From the NCBI RefSeq assembly GCF_016907875.1, contig NZ_JAFBCU010000001.1, positions 2,728,001 to 2,792,000 on the forward strand: a stretch of DNA of 64,000 bases, written 5' to 3'. Position 1 is the stretch's first letter. The number at the start of each line of letters is the position of its first letter. Shown here piece after piece: positions 23,892-32,158 of the stretch. The DNA is from Arthrobacter roseus (GTDB taxonomy: Bacteria; Actinomycetota; Actinomycetes; Actinomycetales; Micrococcaceae). The notes below the pieces were generated by a model. That model was not told the origin of the DNA and did not search any database. It saw nothing but the letters and a program-made list of their open reading frames with translations. The position numbers and the translations under genes were made by a program.

Positions 23892-25943
23892 TTAGCCGCG
23901 GTAGACCTGGATGACGGATGGCCTGGGTGCGGCGGCGTCTCCGCTACAGGCTTTCCCTCGGACGTAGTCAGGGAACAGAGAGGTGTGGGCGCCCCAGCTT
24001 CCGTCCTCGCCCGGGTGTTGGACGGAGACGAAGACCGTCCGCTCGTCGTCGTGGATGATCGGTCCGCAGGTTTCGCCGTCGCGCGGTACGGAGAGGAACT
24101 GTTCCACACGGCCGCGGTCCCGTCCCTCGAGGGTGACGCGGAACAGTCCGTCGTTGTAACCGATGGTTCCGGGCTGCCCGTCAGTGGAGATCCACAGGTT
24201 GCCCACAGAATCGAACGCGAGGTTATCGGGACAGGAAATCGGGCTGACTTGGTTGGCGGGGTATCCGCCGAAATAGGTGCTGTCGTCGGTGGTTGGATCG
24301 CCGCAGACAATGAGTAGGTTCCAGGTGAACCGCGGTGATGTCTGGCTTCCACTTTCGGTGATTTCGACGATGTGCCCTGACCTGTTGGTGGTCCGCGGGT
24401 TGGCTTCATCTGCGGGGGCGTTGGAACCGGTGCCGCGTTTGGTGTTGTTGGTGCAGGCCACATAGACCTTGCCCGTTTTGGTGTTGGGCTCCACGTCCTC
24501 GCAGCGGTCCATTTTGGTTGGTCCCACGGTGTCCGCCGCCAACCGCGTGTAGACCGCAACGTCGGCGGCCGTCATTCCCGGTACCGCGGAGGCGCCATTG
24601 ATCAGCAACGGCAACCACTCCCCGACGCCGTCGAACGCCCCGTCGGAGGGTAAGCCCCCGGTGCCGTCGATCTCCGCCGTCGAGTTGCCCTGGAACCGGG
24701 CCACGTAGAGCGATCCTTCGGTAAGCAGCGTCATGTTGTGGGCACGGTCGCCTTCGATGTACTTGTTCTTGGAGACGAACTTGTAGAGGTAGTCGAACCG
24801 CTCGTCGTCTCCTGAGTAGGCCACGGCACGGCCGTCCTCGGCGATGATCACATTCGCGCCCTCGTGCTTGAATCGGCCGAGCGAGGAGTGCTTGCGTGGG
24901 GTCGATGTCGGGTCGAACGGGTCTACTTCCACGACGTAGCCAAAGCGGTTGGCTTCGTTCTCGTAGCCGGCGTTCCGGGTGTCGAATCGGGGGTCGTCAA
25001 GTTCCCAGCCGCGTCCGGTGGCTCCGGGGCCGAGCCCGTACCTACGGTCGCCGTCGGACTTTCCGGGCGTGACGAAGTACCCGTTGAAGTTCTCCTCACC
25101 GGAAAGGATGGTTCCCCAGGGTGTGGTGCCGCCGGCGCAGTTGCCAAGGGTGCCACGAATGGTTCGACCGGCCGGGTCATCTTTGGTCTGGACGAGACTG
25201 GATCCGGCAGCAGGACCGGTGAACTGGTAAGGGCTGTCCATGAGCAGCCGGCGGTTCAACGGCGCCCCCTTGACGTAGTCCCACGGCTTGTTCTTGTTGC
25301 GGCGTTGAAGTTCGACGACGGTGAGACCGTGTGCGTTGCGTCCGACGGCGCGAACTGTGGCGGCAGGCATGTTCGGCGGGAACATGATGCCTTCGTTGGT
25401 GTACTCGTGGTTAGCGAAGAGTACTGCGCGTCGCCCGTGCGATCCTGGGATCTCGAGGATATCTGTGTAGTCGTTGTTGTACCCGAATTGGCCGGCCTGC
25501 GCGTCGGGTGTCTGGTTGTTCAGGTCAAAATCTGGGACGTTGTGGAAGATCGGATCTCCCCAACGAATCACGGGCCGCCACCGGTATCCGCGGGGCACCG
25601 TGAAACGGTCTACCTTCGCATCCACCGGTTCGATGGCGCTGAAACGCAGCTTGCTCTTCTGCGGCCCACCGTGCCAGTTACCGTGGCCGTGACCGTGCCC
25701 CTTGGCGGCGGCGGGAAGGCCGGGACCGCTGACGACGAGGGTCAACGCTCCGAGCCCGCCGACACCGAGCATCTTGCGCCGGGAGTACTCGCCGGAGGCG
25801 ATGTCGCGGAAGTAGCCGTTGTCAGTGGTGTTGCAGATTGCTTTGGCGCACGCATTGTCACACTTCAGGGCGCAGGTGACCGCGCTGCGCTTGCCCTTGG
25901 TGTGGCCGAGCATGGGCAGTAGTCGGTTCTTCAGATCGCTCAC
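23892..25943 (-). CDS. PhoX-family (DUF839) Tat-exported phosphatase
   Basis: 683-aa secreted protein. A Cys-rich N-terminal segment (CALKCDNACAKAIC) precedes a twin-arginine signal SRRKMLGVGG near residue 53, a hydrophobic stretch, and AAAKG. The body contains PhoX features: FANHEYTNEG, GTLGNCAGGTTPWGTILSGE, a Glu-rich metal site, VACTNNTKR, and CPDNLAFDSVGNLWISTDGQ. PhoX enzymes are Ca/Fe-dependent alkaline phosphatases of the cell surface, released under phosphate need. The GTG at 25943 has GGAAGG 9 nt upstream; a longer frame to 26159 overlaps the divergent gene. No obvious PHO box was recognised. Confidence 0.88.
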   Translation of the reverse strand: MSDLKNRLLPMLGHTKGKRSAVTCALKCDNACAKAICNTTDNGYFRDIASGEYSRRKMLGVGGLGALTLVVSGPGLPAAAKGHGHGHGNWHGGPQKSKLRFSAIEPVDAKVDRFTVPRGYRWRPVIRWGDPIFHNVPDFDLNNQTPDAQAGQFGYNNDYTDILEIPGSHGRRAVLFANHEYTNEGIMFPPNMPAATVRAVGRNAHGLTVVELQRRNKNKPWDYVKGAPLNRRLLMDSPYQFTGPAAGSSLVQTKDDPAGRTIRGTLGNCAGGTTPWGTILSGEENFNGYFVTPGKSDGDRRYGLGPGATGRGWELDDPRFDTRNAGYENEANRFGYVVEVDPFDPTSTPRKHSSLGRFKHEGANVIIAEDGRAVAYSGDDERFDYLYKFVSKNKYIEGDRAHNMTLLTEGSLYVARFQGNSTAEIDGTGGLPSDGAFDGVGEWLPLLINGASAVPGMTAADVAVYTRLAADTVGPTKMDRCEDVEPNTKTGKVYVACTNNTKRGTGSNAPADEANPRTTNRSGHIVEITESGSQTSPRFTWNLLIVCGDPTTDDSTYFGGYPANQVSPISCPDNLAFDSVGNLWISTDGQPGTIGYNDGLFRVTLEGRDRGRVEQFLSVPRDGETCGPIIHDDERTVFVSVQHPGEDGSWGAHTSLFPDYVRGKACSGDAAAPRPSVIQVYRG

Positions 25944-26146
25944 GGCGGGGCGCCTTCCGGTTGGGTGCGGTTTCGACCACCGTGACAAGGCCAGACGACG
26001 AGGAGCTATCGTTCCGGTGAACAGCAGGCGAACGAGCCCCGAAAACCTGACATTATGGACACATGCACTCTCATCCTGCTGCTGCGGTAGATCTCCGAGC
26101 AGGCGAACAGATGTGGGAGACGTAAGCAGCTGCGCACCCGCAAGCG

Positions 26147-26602
26147 GTGTCAGCGTCACCCGAATACACCGTCGAGCGCTTCGGCGACTCTCAGCGCCTG
26201 GCGAACGAACTTCTCGAGAATGTTCTCAGCGGTAGGAAACGAGCTACGGCAGAACTTGTCGCTGACTTCATTGCCCGGGGAGATCAAGTGCCCCGAATCG
26301 GATCTCATTGGATCGCATGTGACGGGCAAGGGGTGCCTCGGATCGTTATTCGAAGTACGGAACTCCGGATTGGCTCGTTTGGGAGCGCCGATGCAGCTTT
26401 CGCCTCCGACGAAGGTGAAGATGATTTAAGCCTCACAAGCTGGCAGCGCGAGCACCGCAACTACTGGAAGCGTGTCTCAGCCGCACAGGGGCGCGAATGG
26501 TCAGAGAACGACGAGATCGTCTTTGAACGCTTCGCGGTAGTGTGGCCCCCTCAACACGCCGACTCACCCCCTGATTGCCCGCCACGGAGCGACGCCACGT
26601 AG
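26147..26602 (+). CDS. ASCH-domain protein
   Basis: 151-aa protein matching ASCH domains, a PUA-like fold thought to bind RNA: FGDSQRLANELLENVLSGRKRATAEL, VPRIGSHWIACDGQGVPRIVI, SLTSWQREHRNYWKRV and a late acidic FERFAVVWP. ASCH proteins act in RNA or nucleoside metabolism, for example as 4-acetylcytidine amidohydrolases in some bacteria; which applies here cannot be told. GTG start without clear ribosome site. Convergent with the PAP2 gene (14 bp gap). Confidence 0.8.
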   Translation: MSASPEYTVERFGDSQRLANELLENVLSGRKRATAELVADFIARGDQVPRIGSHWIACDGQGVPRIVIRSTELRIGSFGSADAAFASDEGEDDLSLTSWQREHRNYWKRVSAAQGREWSENDEIVFERFAVVWPPQHADSPPDCPPRSDAT

Positions 26603-26617
26603 CCGTTCCCGGTCGGA

Positions 26618-27241
26618 CTAGAGGCTCTGGTACCCGGCCACGTATGCGAACCCAACGAGCAGGCCAGCGGCGAACCCGCAGAGCACTTGAGCGCGGGTGT
26701 GCGCGCCTAGCACTACACGGGACCAGCCAACGGCCAACGGAACGACGACGGCCACCAGACCCCACGGCCCGGACAGGACTACCGCCGCGATAGCGAAAAC
26801 AACGCTGACCGCTGCGTGTACCGACAGCTTCCAGAAGAGGTTCACAATAAGCACCAGAACGAGGCCAAGAACGGTGCTGGCGATCATCAGCATCAGGTGA
26901 GGAGGCGCGTCCATCAGACGAAGAACAAGGATGCCGACGGCAATGGAGCCAAGCGTGCCCAGAAGGATGGGGGCGCGCTGACGGCGTTCCCCAACATGGT
27001 GATCCGTGACCGTTCCGCGCCTGGTCAACAGGAAGATGCCTGCGAACGGTAGAGCCGTGACAAACACAATGGCCACGAATGCGGGCAACAGCCCTGTGAG
27101 CCCGTCCGCATGGATCCCGGCCAACAGCAGCATCACGGTGACCAGTACCGCCGGCGCAAACAGTTCGGTGACAAATGCTGCCGTCCGGTACAACGTGCTC
27201 CGCCGCGTCGCAGAGGTCCGCTCCATCACGTCAGGCTTCAT
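26618..27241 (-). CDS. PAP2-type membrane phosphatase
   Basis: 207-aa membrane protein with about six helices. PAP2-type motifs are degenerate: KLSVHAAVSVVF for the central SGH motif (Ser-Val-His) and SRVVLGAHTRAQVLCG for the SRxxxxxHxxxD motif, with Gln in place of the usual Asp. The N-terminal K-x6-RP motif is not clear. Family members remove phosphate from lipid phosphates such as undecaprenyl or phosphatidate. The ATG at 27241 lies inside the end of the acylphosphatase gene (11-bp overlap); the longer frame to 27367 is excluded by that gene. Activity is uncertain given the divergent motifs. Confidence 0.78.
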   Translation of the reverse strand: MKPDVMERTSATRRSTLYRTAAFVTELFAPAVLVTVMLLLAGIHADGLTGLLPAFVAIVFVTALPFAGIFLLTRRGTVTDHHVGERRQRAPILLGTLGSIAVGILVLRLMDAPPHLMLMIASTVLGLVLVLIVNLFWKLSVHAAVSVVFAIAAVVLSGPWGLVAVVVPLAVGWSRVVLGAHTRAQVLCGFAAGLLVGFAYVAGYQSL

Positions 27242-27518
27242 GGAAGTCCGAGAACTTACCAGTTGCCGCAGCAAAGCGGACGTCAACGCCATCGACGTGT
27301 CCCGGTGTGGAACCGGACTCCAACACATCCCGCAGGCTATCAAGGGACGACGTCGGCCCTTCGGCAATGACGGTTACTGAGCCGTCGTCGCAATTGGTGG
27401 CCGTTCCCATTAGGTCGAGCTGATCGGCCTGACGCCGAACCCAGTATCGGAATCCCACACCCTGAACAGAACCGGTGACGGTTGCGTGCAGTCGCTGGGA
27501 TGCAGTGTCATTTGCCAT
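27231..27518 (-). CDS. acyP: Acylphosphatase
   Basis: 95-aa cytosolic enzyme hydrolysing acyl phosphates. The signature GSVQGVGFRYWVRRQA (catalytic Arg in GFRYW) and the Asn in ATNCDDGSV are both present; full-length for the family. It lies between menC (65 bp upstream) and the overlapping PAP2 gene, so the three may be one operon. Confidence 0.93.
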   Translation of the reverse strand: MANDTASQRLHATVTGSVQGVGFRYWVRRQADQLDLMGTATNCDDGSVTVIAEGPTSSLDSLRDVLESGSTPGHVDGVDVRFAAATGKFSDFHEA

Positions 27519-27583
27519 GCGGTGAGTTTACTGCTGCGGTATTGGCTCAGGAAAACGCTCGCGGGTTGCCTTCGACCACTGGT

Positions 27584-28579
27584 CTACTGCCCGGCCAGCA
27601 TCGCATGGACACGGGTGAGGCGTTCCATCCACCAGCGCGTCCGATCCACTGGCGCTGCGTAACGTGCCAATAAATCGTCTGAAACCTGAACGTCCCGCAC
27701 CAGTAGATAGCCGCCGTCGGGCATCAGAGGGGTGTTCGTGACGTCGCCGTCCATCAGGGACACGGTTCCCAACCCGCACGCGTAAGGCAGTTCCGGCAAC
27801 GCGGCCGCCAACGCAACGCCCGCACGGATCCCTACTGAGGTGTCCAGGGCTGAACTGACGACGGCGGGGAGCCCGGCCTGCGCGACAATGTCCACTGCGC
27901 GGCGCACTCCCCCCAGCGGGGCGGCCTTGACGATGATCAGGTCCGCGGCGTCTTCGCGGGCTACCAGCAACGGGTCTGTCTCTTTGCGGACACTTTCATC
28001 CGCCGCGATCAACACGGGCACCCCTCGACGGCGCAGTTCCTCACGAACCATGCGCAGGCCAGCAATGTCAGGGACGGGTTGTTCCGCATATTCGAGCGTG
28101 AACTCAGCCAGCCGGGTCAACGCATCCACCGCTAGGTCGCGGTCCCACCCGCCGTTGGCGTCCACCCGAACCGCTGCGTCCGGCAAGAGACGCCGAACCT
28201 CGGCGACGCGGGCGACGTCGTCTTCCACCGACTGCCCACGCTCGGCAACCTTCACTTTCACAGCAGTCGCACCGCCGAAGCGCTCAAGGATGGCGGCTAC
28301 GCTAGCCGGTCCAACTGCCGGGACCGTCGCGTTGATCGGGATTCGGTGACGAACTGGTTCCGGAAATCCACGCCATGCCGCTTCAAGACCGCCGCGCAAC
28401 CAAGCAGCCGATTCGGCGTCGTCATATTCCGGGAAAGGGCTGAACTCACCCCACCCCGTAGGCCCTCGAAAAATCAGCGCCTCACGCTCTAGAATGCCGC
28501 GGAACTTCACTCGCATGGGCAACGTGACAACGGCAGCGTCGAGGAGGATTTCGTCCAGAGACGGCAATGGTGTATTCAC
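27584..28579 (-). CDS. menC: o-Succinylbenzoate synthase
   Basis: 331-aa enolase-superfamily enzyme that dehydrates SHCHC to o-succinylbenzoate. Metal and base residues sit in VKVKVAERG (KxK base), RVDANGGWD (Asp ligand), EYAEQP (Glu ligand), IAADESVRK (Asp ligand region) and LIIVKAAPLGG (second Lys). GTG start with GGG 7 nt upstream. It joins MenF and MenD in the window in the chorismate-to-naphthoquinone branch. Confidence 0.92.
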   Translation of the reverse strand: MNTPLPSLDEILLDAAVVTLPMRVKFRGILEREALIFRGPTGWGEFSPFPEYDDAESAAWLRGGLEAAWRGFPEPVRHRIPINATVPAVGPASVAAILERFGGATAVKVKVAERGQSVEDDVARVAEVRRLLPDAAVRVDANGGWDRDLAVDALTRLAEFTLEYAEQPVPDIAGLRMVREELRRRGVPVLIAADESVRKETDPLLVAREDAADLIIVKAAPLGGVRRAVDIVAQAGLPAVVSSALDTSVGIRAGVALAAALPELPYACGLGTVSLMDGDVTNTPLMPDGGYLLVRDVQVSDDLLARYAAPVDRTRWWMERLTRVHAMLAGQ

Positions 28580-28651
28580 TCTACAACCCTACCCACCAAC
28601 GGGTTTTCGATCATGTAATGCATCATCTTGGGAACAAATGTGGGATTCTTG

Positions 28652-29554
28652 ATGACGATGATGTCCCGCATGGTTAAGAAGCACGCCAGGAGGGCCGCGC
28701 CACACGTCTGGCTCTTTGTCTTGGGAGCCCTTGCTTGCGCGGGCGCACTCGCAGCAACGTATTACGTTTTTGTCCGCACCACTACGGGGCAATTCGCTGA
28801 TGAGTCCGCCTGGCGCGAGGCGGAAGTGGCTGACAATCTGAGAGGCCCGGTACTCCAGTTTCTGGATAACCTACCCCTATTCTCGGTGATCATTGCCGCC
28901 GTTGTGGTCCTGTTTGTCACTCTAGGACGACGCCGGTGGGCGGCCGCTGCTATCGCGCTGGGGACGGTAGCAGCAGCCAACCTCACTACTCAGGTCACGA
29001 AGACACTTCTTCTTGATCGGCCGGAGCGCGGCGTGCCCACACTCGATTTCAACTCGCTCCCGTCAGGCCACACAACGCTGGCGGCTTCGGCTGCGGCTGC
29101 CGTGTTCCTCGTAGTATCGCCGCGCTGGCGCCCTTTCGCCGCGGCGGCCGGTGGCGCATACTCAGTGGCGGCCGGCGTAGCCACGTTCGTTAACCTATGG
29201 CACCGTCCGGCGGACATTGTTGCCGCGTATCTTGTGGTGGCCGTATGGACGATGATCGGGGGCGTGCTCATCATGCGTACGGGAAACTCATGGAACGTGT
29301 GGTCCGGATACGGCGAGCACTGGGCTTCATCCCGCTGGTGGCCGGGCCTCTGCTGGATCGCCGGGCTGGGTGGGCTTTCGGCATGCGCGGGGCTGTACTA
29401 CTACGCACAGCTCGTTGGACCCGCCCCCATCCCAGGGACCGGCACTCATCCGTTGTTCTTCTGGTCCGGGCTGTCACTGATCGTGGGCGTTGGCTTCGCG
29501 ATCAGTGGACTGGCCACAGGATTGTTTGGTTTCGAAGCCAGACGACGTCGCTAA
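28652..29554 (+). CDS. PAP2-family phosphatase
   Basis: 300-aa membrane phosphatase. All three PAP2 motifs are visible: KTLLLDRP (K-x6-RP type), LPSGHT with the catalytic His, and a third motif in FVNLWHRPADIVAAYL where His and Asp are in place. About seven helices, including a last pair after the catalytic domain (GLGGLSACAGLYYYA and IVGVGFAISGLATGLFGF). The ATG at 28652 has GGGA 6 nt upstream. Divergent from menC. The substrate is probably a lipid or prenyl diphosphate; an undecaprenyl-diphosphate phosphatase role is possible. Confidence 0.85.
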   Translation: MTMMSRMVKKHARRAAPHVWLFVLGALACAGALAATYYVFVRTTTGQFADESAWREAEVADNLRGPVLQFLDNLPLFSVIIAAVVVLFVTLGRRRWAAAAIALGTVAAANLTTQVTKTLLLDRPERGVPTLDFNSLPSGHTTLAASAAAAVFLVVSPRWRPFAAAAGGAYSVAAGVATFVNLWHRPADIVAAYLVVAVWTMIGGVLIMRTGNSWNVWSGYGEHWASSRWWPGLCWIAGLGGLSACAGLYYYAQLVGPAPIPGTGTHPLFFWSGLSLIVGVGFAISGLATGLFGFEARRRR

Positions 29555-29603
29555 CCAGACTCTTTCCGGGAAGCTTCCGAGCGACCGCTGGCGTGCCGGT
29601 GTA

Positions 29604-29993
29604 TTAGCCTAGCGAGGCTGCGAGCTCAGCACAGGCACTCTCACAACGCCGACATGCTTCGGCGCATACCTTGCAGTGATCGTGTATGTTTGCGTGCTGT
29701 TCGCATTCGGTGGCGCAGGCGTTGCACGCCTGTTGGCACACCTTGAGCACCATTCGAGTGAGGTCGGGATCGTATCCGGTGAGCCGAGAGAGGACGTTGC
29801 CCGTGGTGGCGCAAAGGTCTGCACAGTCCATGTTCGTGCGGATGCACTTGGTGAGATCGGCAACGCTGTCCTCGCTGAGACAGGCGTCAGCGCAGGCGGT
29901 GCATGTTTGTGCACAATCAAAGCAGGAGGCAATGCACTCTGCGAGTTTGTCCCTGTCGATGTTCCCGAGGTCTTTGGGATACGTGTCAAGCAT
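29604..29993 (-). CDS. Four-helix copper-storage-like protein (Csp3/DUF326 type)
   Basis: 129-aa protein with 18 cysteines spaced as CxxxC and CxxC along predicted helices (ECIASCFDCAQTCTACADAC, CQQACNACATEC, HCKVCAEACRRCESAC). This is the pattern of Csp copper-storage proteins, whose four-helix bundle binds many Cu(I) ions inside the core through Cys thiolates. No signal peptide is visible, which fits the cytosolic Csp3 type. It follows the MFS exporter gene by 5 bp, so the two are co-transcribed. Confidence 0.88.
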   Translation of the reverse strand: MLDTYPKDLGNIDRDKLAECIASCFDCAQTCTACADACLSEDSVADLTKCIRTNMDCADLCATTGNVLSRLTGYDPDLTRMVLKVCQQACNACATECEQHANIHDHCKVCAEACRRCESACAELAASLG

Positions 29994-29998
29994 GGATG

Positions 29999-31471
29999 CT
30001 AGTGAGTTGGCACGTCCACTTGGCGTACGACGTCGGGCTGCGAGACTTCAACCGGGTCCTCTGGCTTCCGCAGGAAGAACGCGGCCACAATGCCCAGTAG
30101 TGAGACCACGGCTCCTGTCATGAATGCCATGCGGACACCGCCAGCTACGGCCACTGCTTCTACCGCACCTTCAGAGGCGAGCGCCGTGGACTGGATCGAC
30201 ATGATGGTGATGAACAGTGCTGTCCCCGCTGCTCCAGCTACCTGTTGAACGGTTCCGACGACGGCGCTGCCGTGCGAGTACAGGTGCGGTTTCAATGATC
30301 CCAGGCCAGCAGAGAACAACGGGGTGAAGAGTAGTGCGAGCCCTACGCTGAGTGACATGTGCGCGGCAAGGATCACCATTGGTTCTGTTGACTCGCTGAT
30401 GGTGCTCAGGAACCACATGACCGAACTGAGCACTATGGTCCCCGGAACTACCAGTGGACGCGGGCCTATCTTGTCATAGAGCCGTCCGACGAACGGAGCC
30501 AATAGGCCCATGAGTAGGCCTCCCGGCAACAGCAGCAGCCCCACTTGTACCGGCTCAAGGCCAAGGACCTGCTGGAGGTAAATCGGTAGGAGGATGACTG
30601 TCCCGAAGAGTGAGGCCATAGAGATGACCATGAGCGAAGCGGAGACCGCAAAGATTGGTTCGCTGAAGGTACGGAGGTCCAGAAGCGCGCGATCCTTACG
30701 CTGTAGTTTCAGCTGGCGAAGGACAAAGACCAAGAGCGACACGGCACCAGTTATCAGCGCAATCCACATGGGGGCAGTTGATGAGGCTGAATCGGCGCCG
30801 ACCCGGCTCAGGCCGAAGATCAGACCGCCGAAGCCAAGGGCCGAGAGAATCACGGAGGCGACGTCGATCGGAACTTTTTTGGGTTCGGTGACATTTTCCA
30901 CACGGCGGGCGCCGATGATGAGCATGGTGACGGCGATGGGCAGCACCAGCCAGAACATCCAACGCCAGGACAGCGAGCTGAGGATGATGCCGGAAATGGT
31001 GGGACCAATGGCGGGAGCAACGGAGATGACAATCGAGACGTTGCCCATGGTCTTTCCGCGTTCGCGTGGTGGCACCAACGTCATGACCGTTGTCATGAGA
31101 AGCGGCATCATGATGGCTGTTCCGCTGGCCTGAACCACCCTGCCCAGAAGCAGAAAGGAAAAGCCTGGTGCCAAGGCCGCCAGGAGCGTTCCTGTTGAAA
31201 ATAGACTCATGGCTGCGATGAAGATGGGGCGGGTATTGAAGCGTTGCAGCAGGAAACCCGTGATGGGAATCACCACTGCCATGGTGAGCATGAAGGCCGT
31301 TGTCAGCCACTGGGCAGCGCGGGCCGTGATGTTGAGGTCAATCATGAGTTCGCGGATAGCGACATTCATAATCGTTTCGTTGAGAATGACAACGAATGCT
31401 GACACTAGCAGGAGCCAAATGACCCGCTTGTTCCGGGCGGAGTGGTCCGGTTTGTTCAAGTCAATTTCCAA
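29999..31471 (-). CDS. DHA2-family (EmrB/QacA-like) MFS exporter
   Basis: 490-aa, 14-helix drug:H+ antiporter type. Marks are TIMNVAIRELMIDLNITARAA in helix 1, QWLTTAFMLTMAVVIPITGF, RGKTMGNVSIVISVAPAIGP of the antiporter motif C region (helix 5) and a long C-terminal half. TTG is the start in the longest frame (31471) and has no strong ribosome site. Exports hydrophobic compounds in the family; the coupled copper-storage gene raises the possibility of a metal- or metallophore-related role, which is inference. Confidence 0.88.
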   Translation of the reverse strand: MEIDLNKPDHSARNKRVIWLLLVSAFVVILNETIMNVAIRELMIDLNITARAAQWLTTAFMLTMAVVIPITGFLLQRFNTRPIFIAAMSLFSTGTLLAALAPGFSFLLLGRVVQASGTAIMMPLLMTTVMTLVPPRERGKTMGNVSIVISVAPAIGPTISGIILSSLSWRWMFWLVLPIAVTMLIIGARRVENVTEPKKVPIDVASVILSALGFGGLIFGLSRVGADSASSTAPMWIALITGAVSLLVFVLRQLKLQRKDRALLDLRTFSEPIFAVSASLMVISMASLFGTVILLPIYLQQVLGLEPVQVGLLLLPGGLLMGLLAPFVGRLYDKIGPRPLVVPGTIVLSSVMWFLSTISESTEPMVILAAHMSLSVGLALLFTPLFSAGLGSLKPHLYSHGSAVVGTVQQVAGAAGTALFITIMSIQSTALASEGAVEAVAVAGGVRMAFMTGAVVSLLGIVAAFFLRKPEDPVEVSQPDVVRQVDVPTH

Positions 31472-31600
31472 TCAGGGAGTGCGTGCCGCCGAGACGCGAC
31501 CGTGTACGCCCACACTGGGGTACGCCGGACAGCATAACAACGGGCAGTGACTTTTTAGTCCCGGTCTTGCTGTACGGCTAAGACCCCCTCCGGCCGCCGG

Positions 31601-32029
31601 TCAGTAGGCAGCCGGGTAATACGGAAATCCCGGGTAGGCATACCCTGCACCCCAGTACGGGGTATAACCGTAATACCCGTACACGTCCTCATGGTAGGGA
31701 CGCTGGTCCACTAATTCGGGATCATAGGGTGGAGCACCGGATACGCGGTCGCGGGTTTGATCCAGGCGGACCTCATCTTCGGTGATTCCCGTGATGGCAT
31801 CGACCGGGATGAACGATTTCTCTTTACCCAAACCAAGGAAACCACCGGATGCGACCAGCAGGAACCTCACCTTGTCCTCCCCAGAATCAATCAGAAGGTC
31901 CTCAACCTTGCCAAGATCCTCCCCGTCCTTGTCCCTGACATGGCGCCCACGAACATCGACGTCATCCAGGGCAATGGTTTCGTCGATATCGCTGAGCTTG
32001 ACCAATGCGTCGGCCGTATTTTCCGCCAT
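31601..32029 (-). CDS. PRC-barrel domain protein with Tyr/Pro-rich tail
   Basis: 142-aa soluble protein. Residues about 20-95 form a PRC-barrel (DVRGRHVRDKDGEDLGKVED, LIDSGEDKVRFLLVASGGFL, GLGKEKSFIPVDAI). The last 35 residues are rich in Tyr, Gly and Pro (YGYYGYTPYWGAGYAYPG) and probably disordered. PRC-barrels bind RNA or partner proteins; general-stress roles are common in this group. GGGAGAG lies 7 nt before the ATG. Single gene. Confidence 0.86.
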   Translation of the reverse strand: MAENTADALVKLSDIDETIALDDVDVRGRHVRDKDGEDLGKVEDLLIDSGEDKVRFLLVASGGFLGLGKEKSFIPVDAITGITEDEVRLDQTRDRVSGAPPYDPELVDQRPYHEDVYGYYGYTPYWGAGYAYPGFPYYPAAY

Positions 32030-32158
32030 GATGCACTCTCCCTTGGGTTGACCTGCTACCGGTACTCACCGGCACTCTCAACAATAAGCACGCTGGGAAC
32101 GTATCCTCAACCTTTACGCAGCAGCAGGTGAACCGTCAGTATCGCCTGCCCGTCTACG

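Noticed and set aside
24864-25922. 352-aa plus-strand frame opposite the PhoX gene
   Set aside because: Shadow frame; the minus-strand protein has a Tat signal and family motifs along the whole length.
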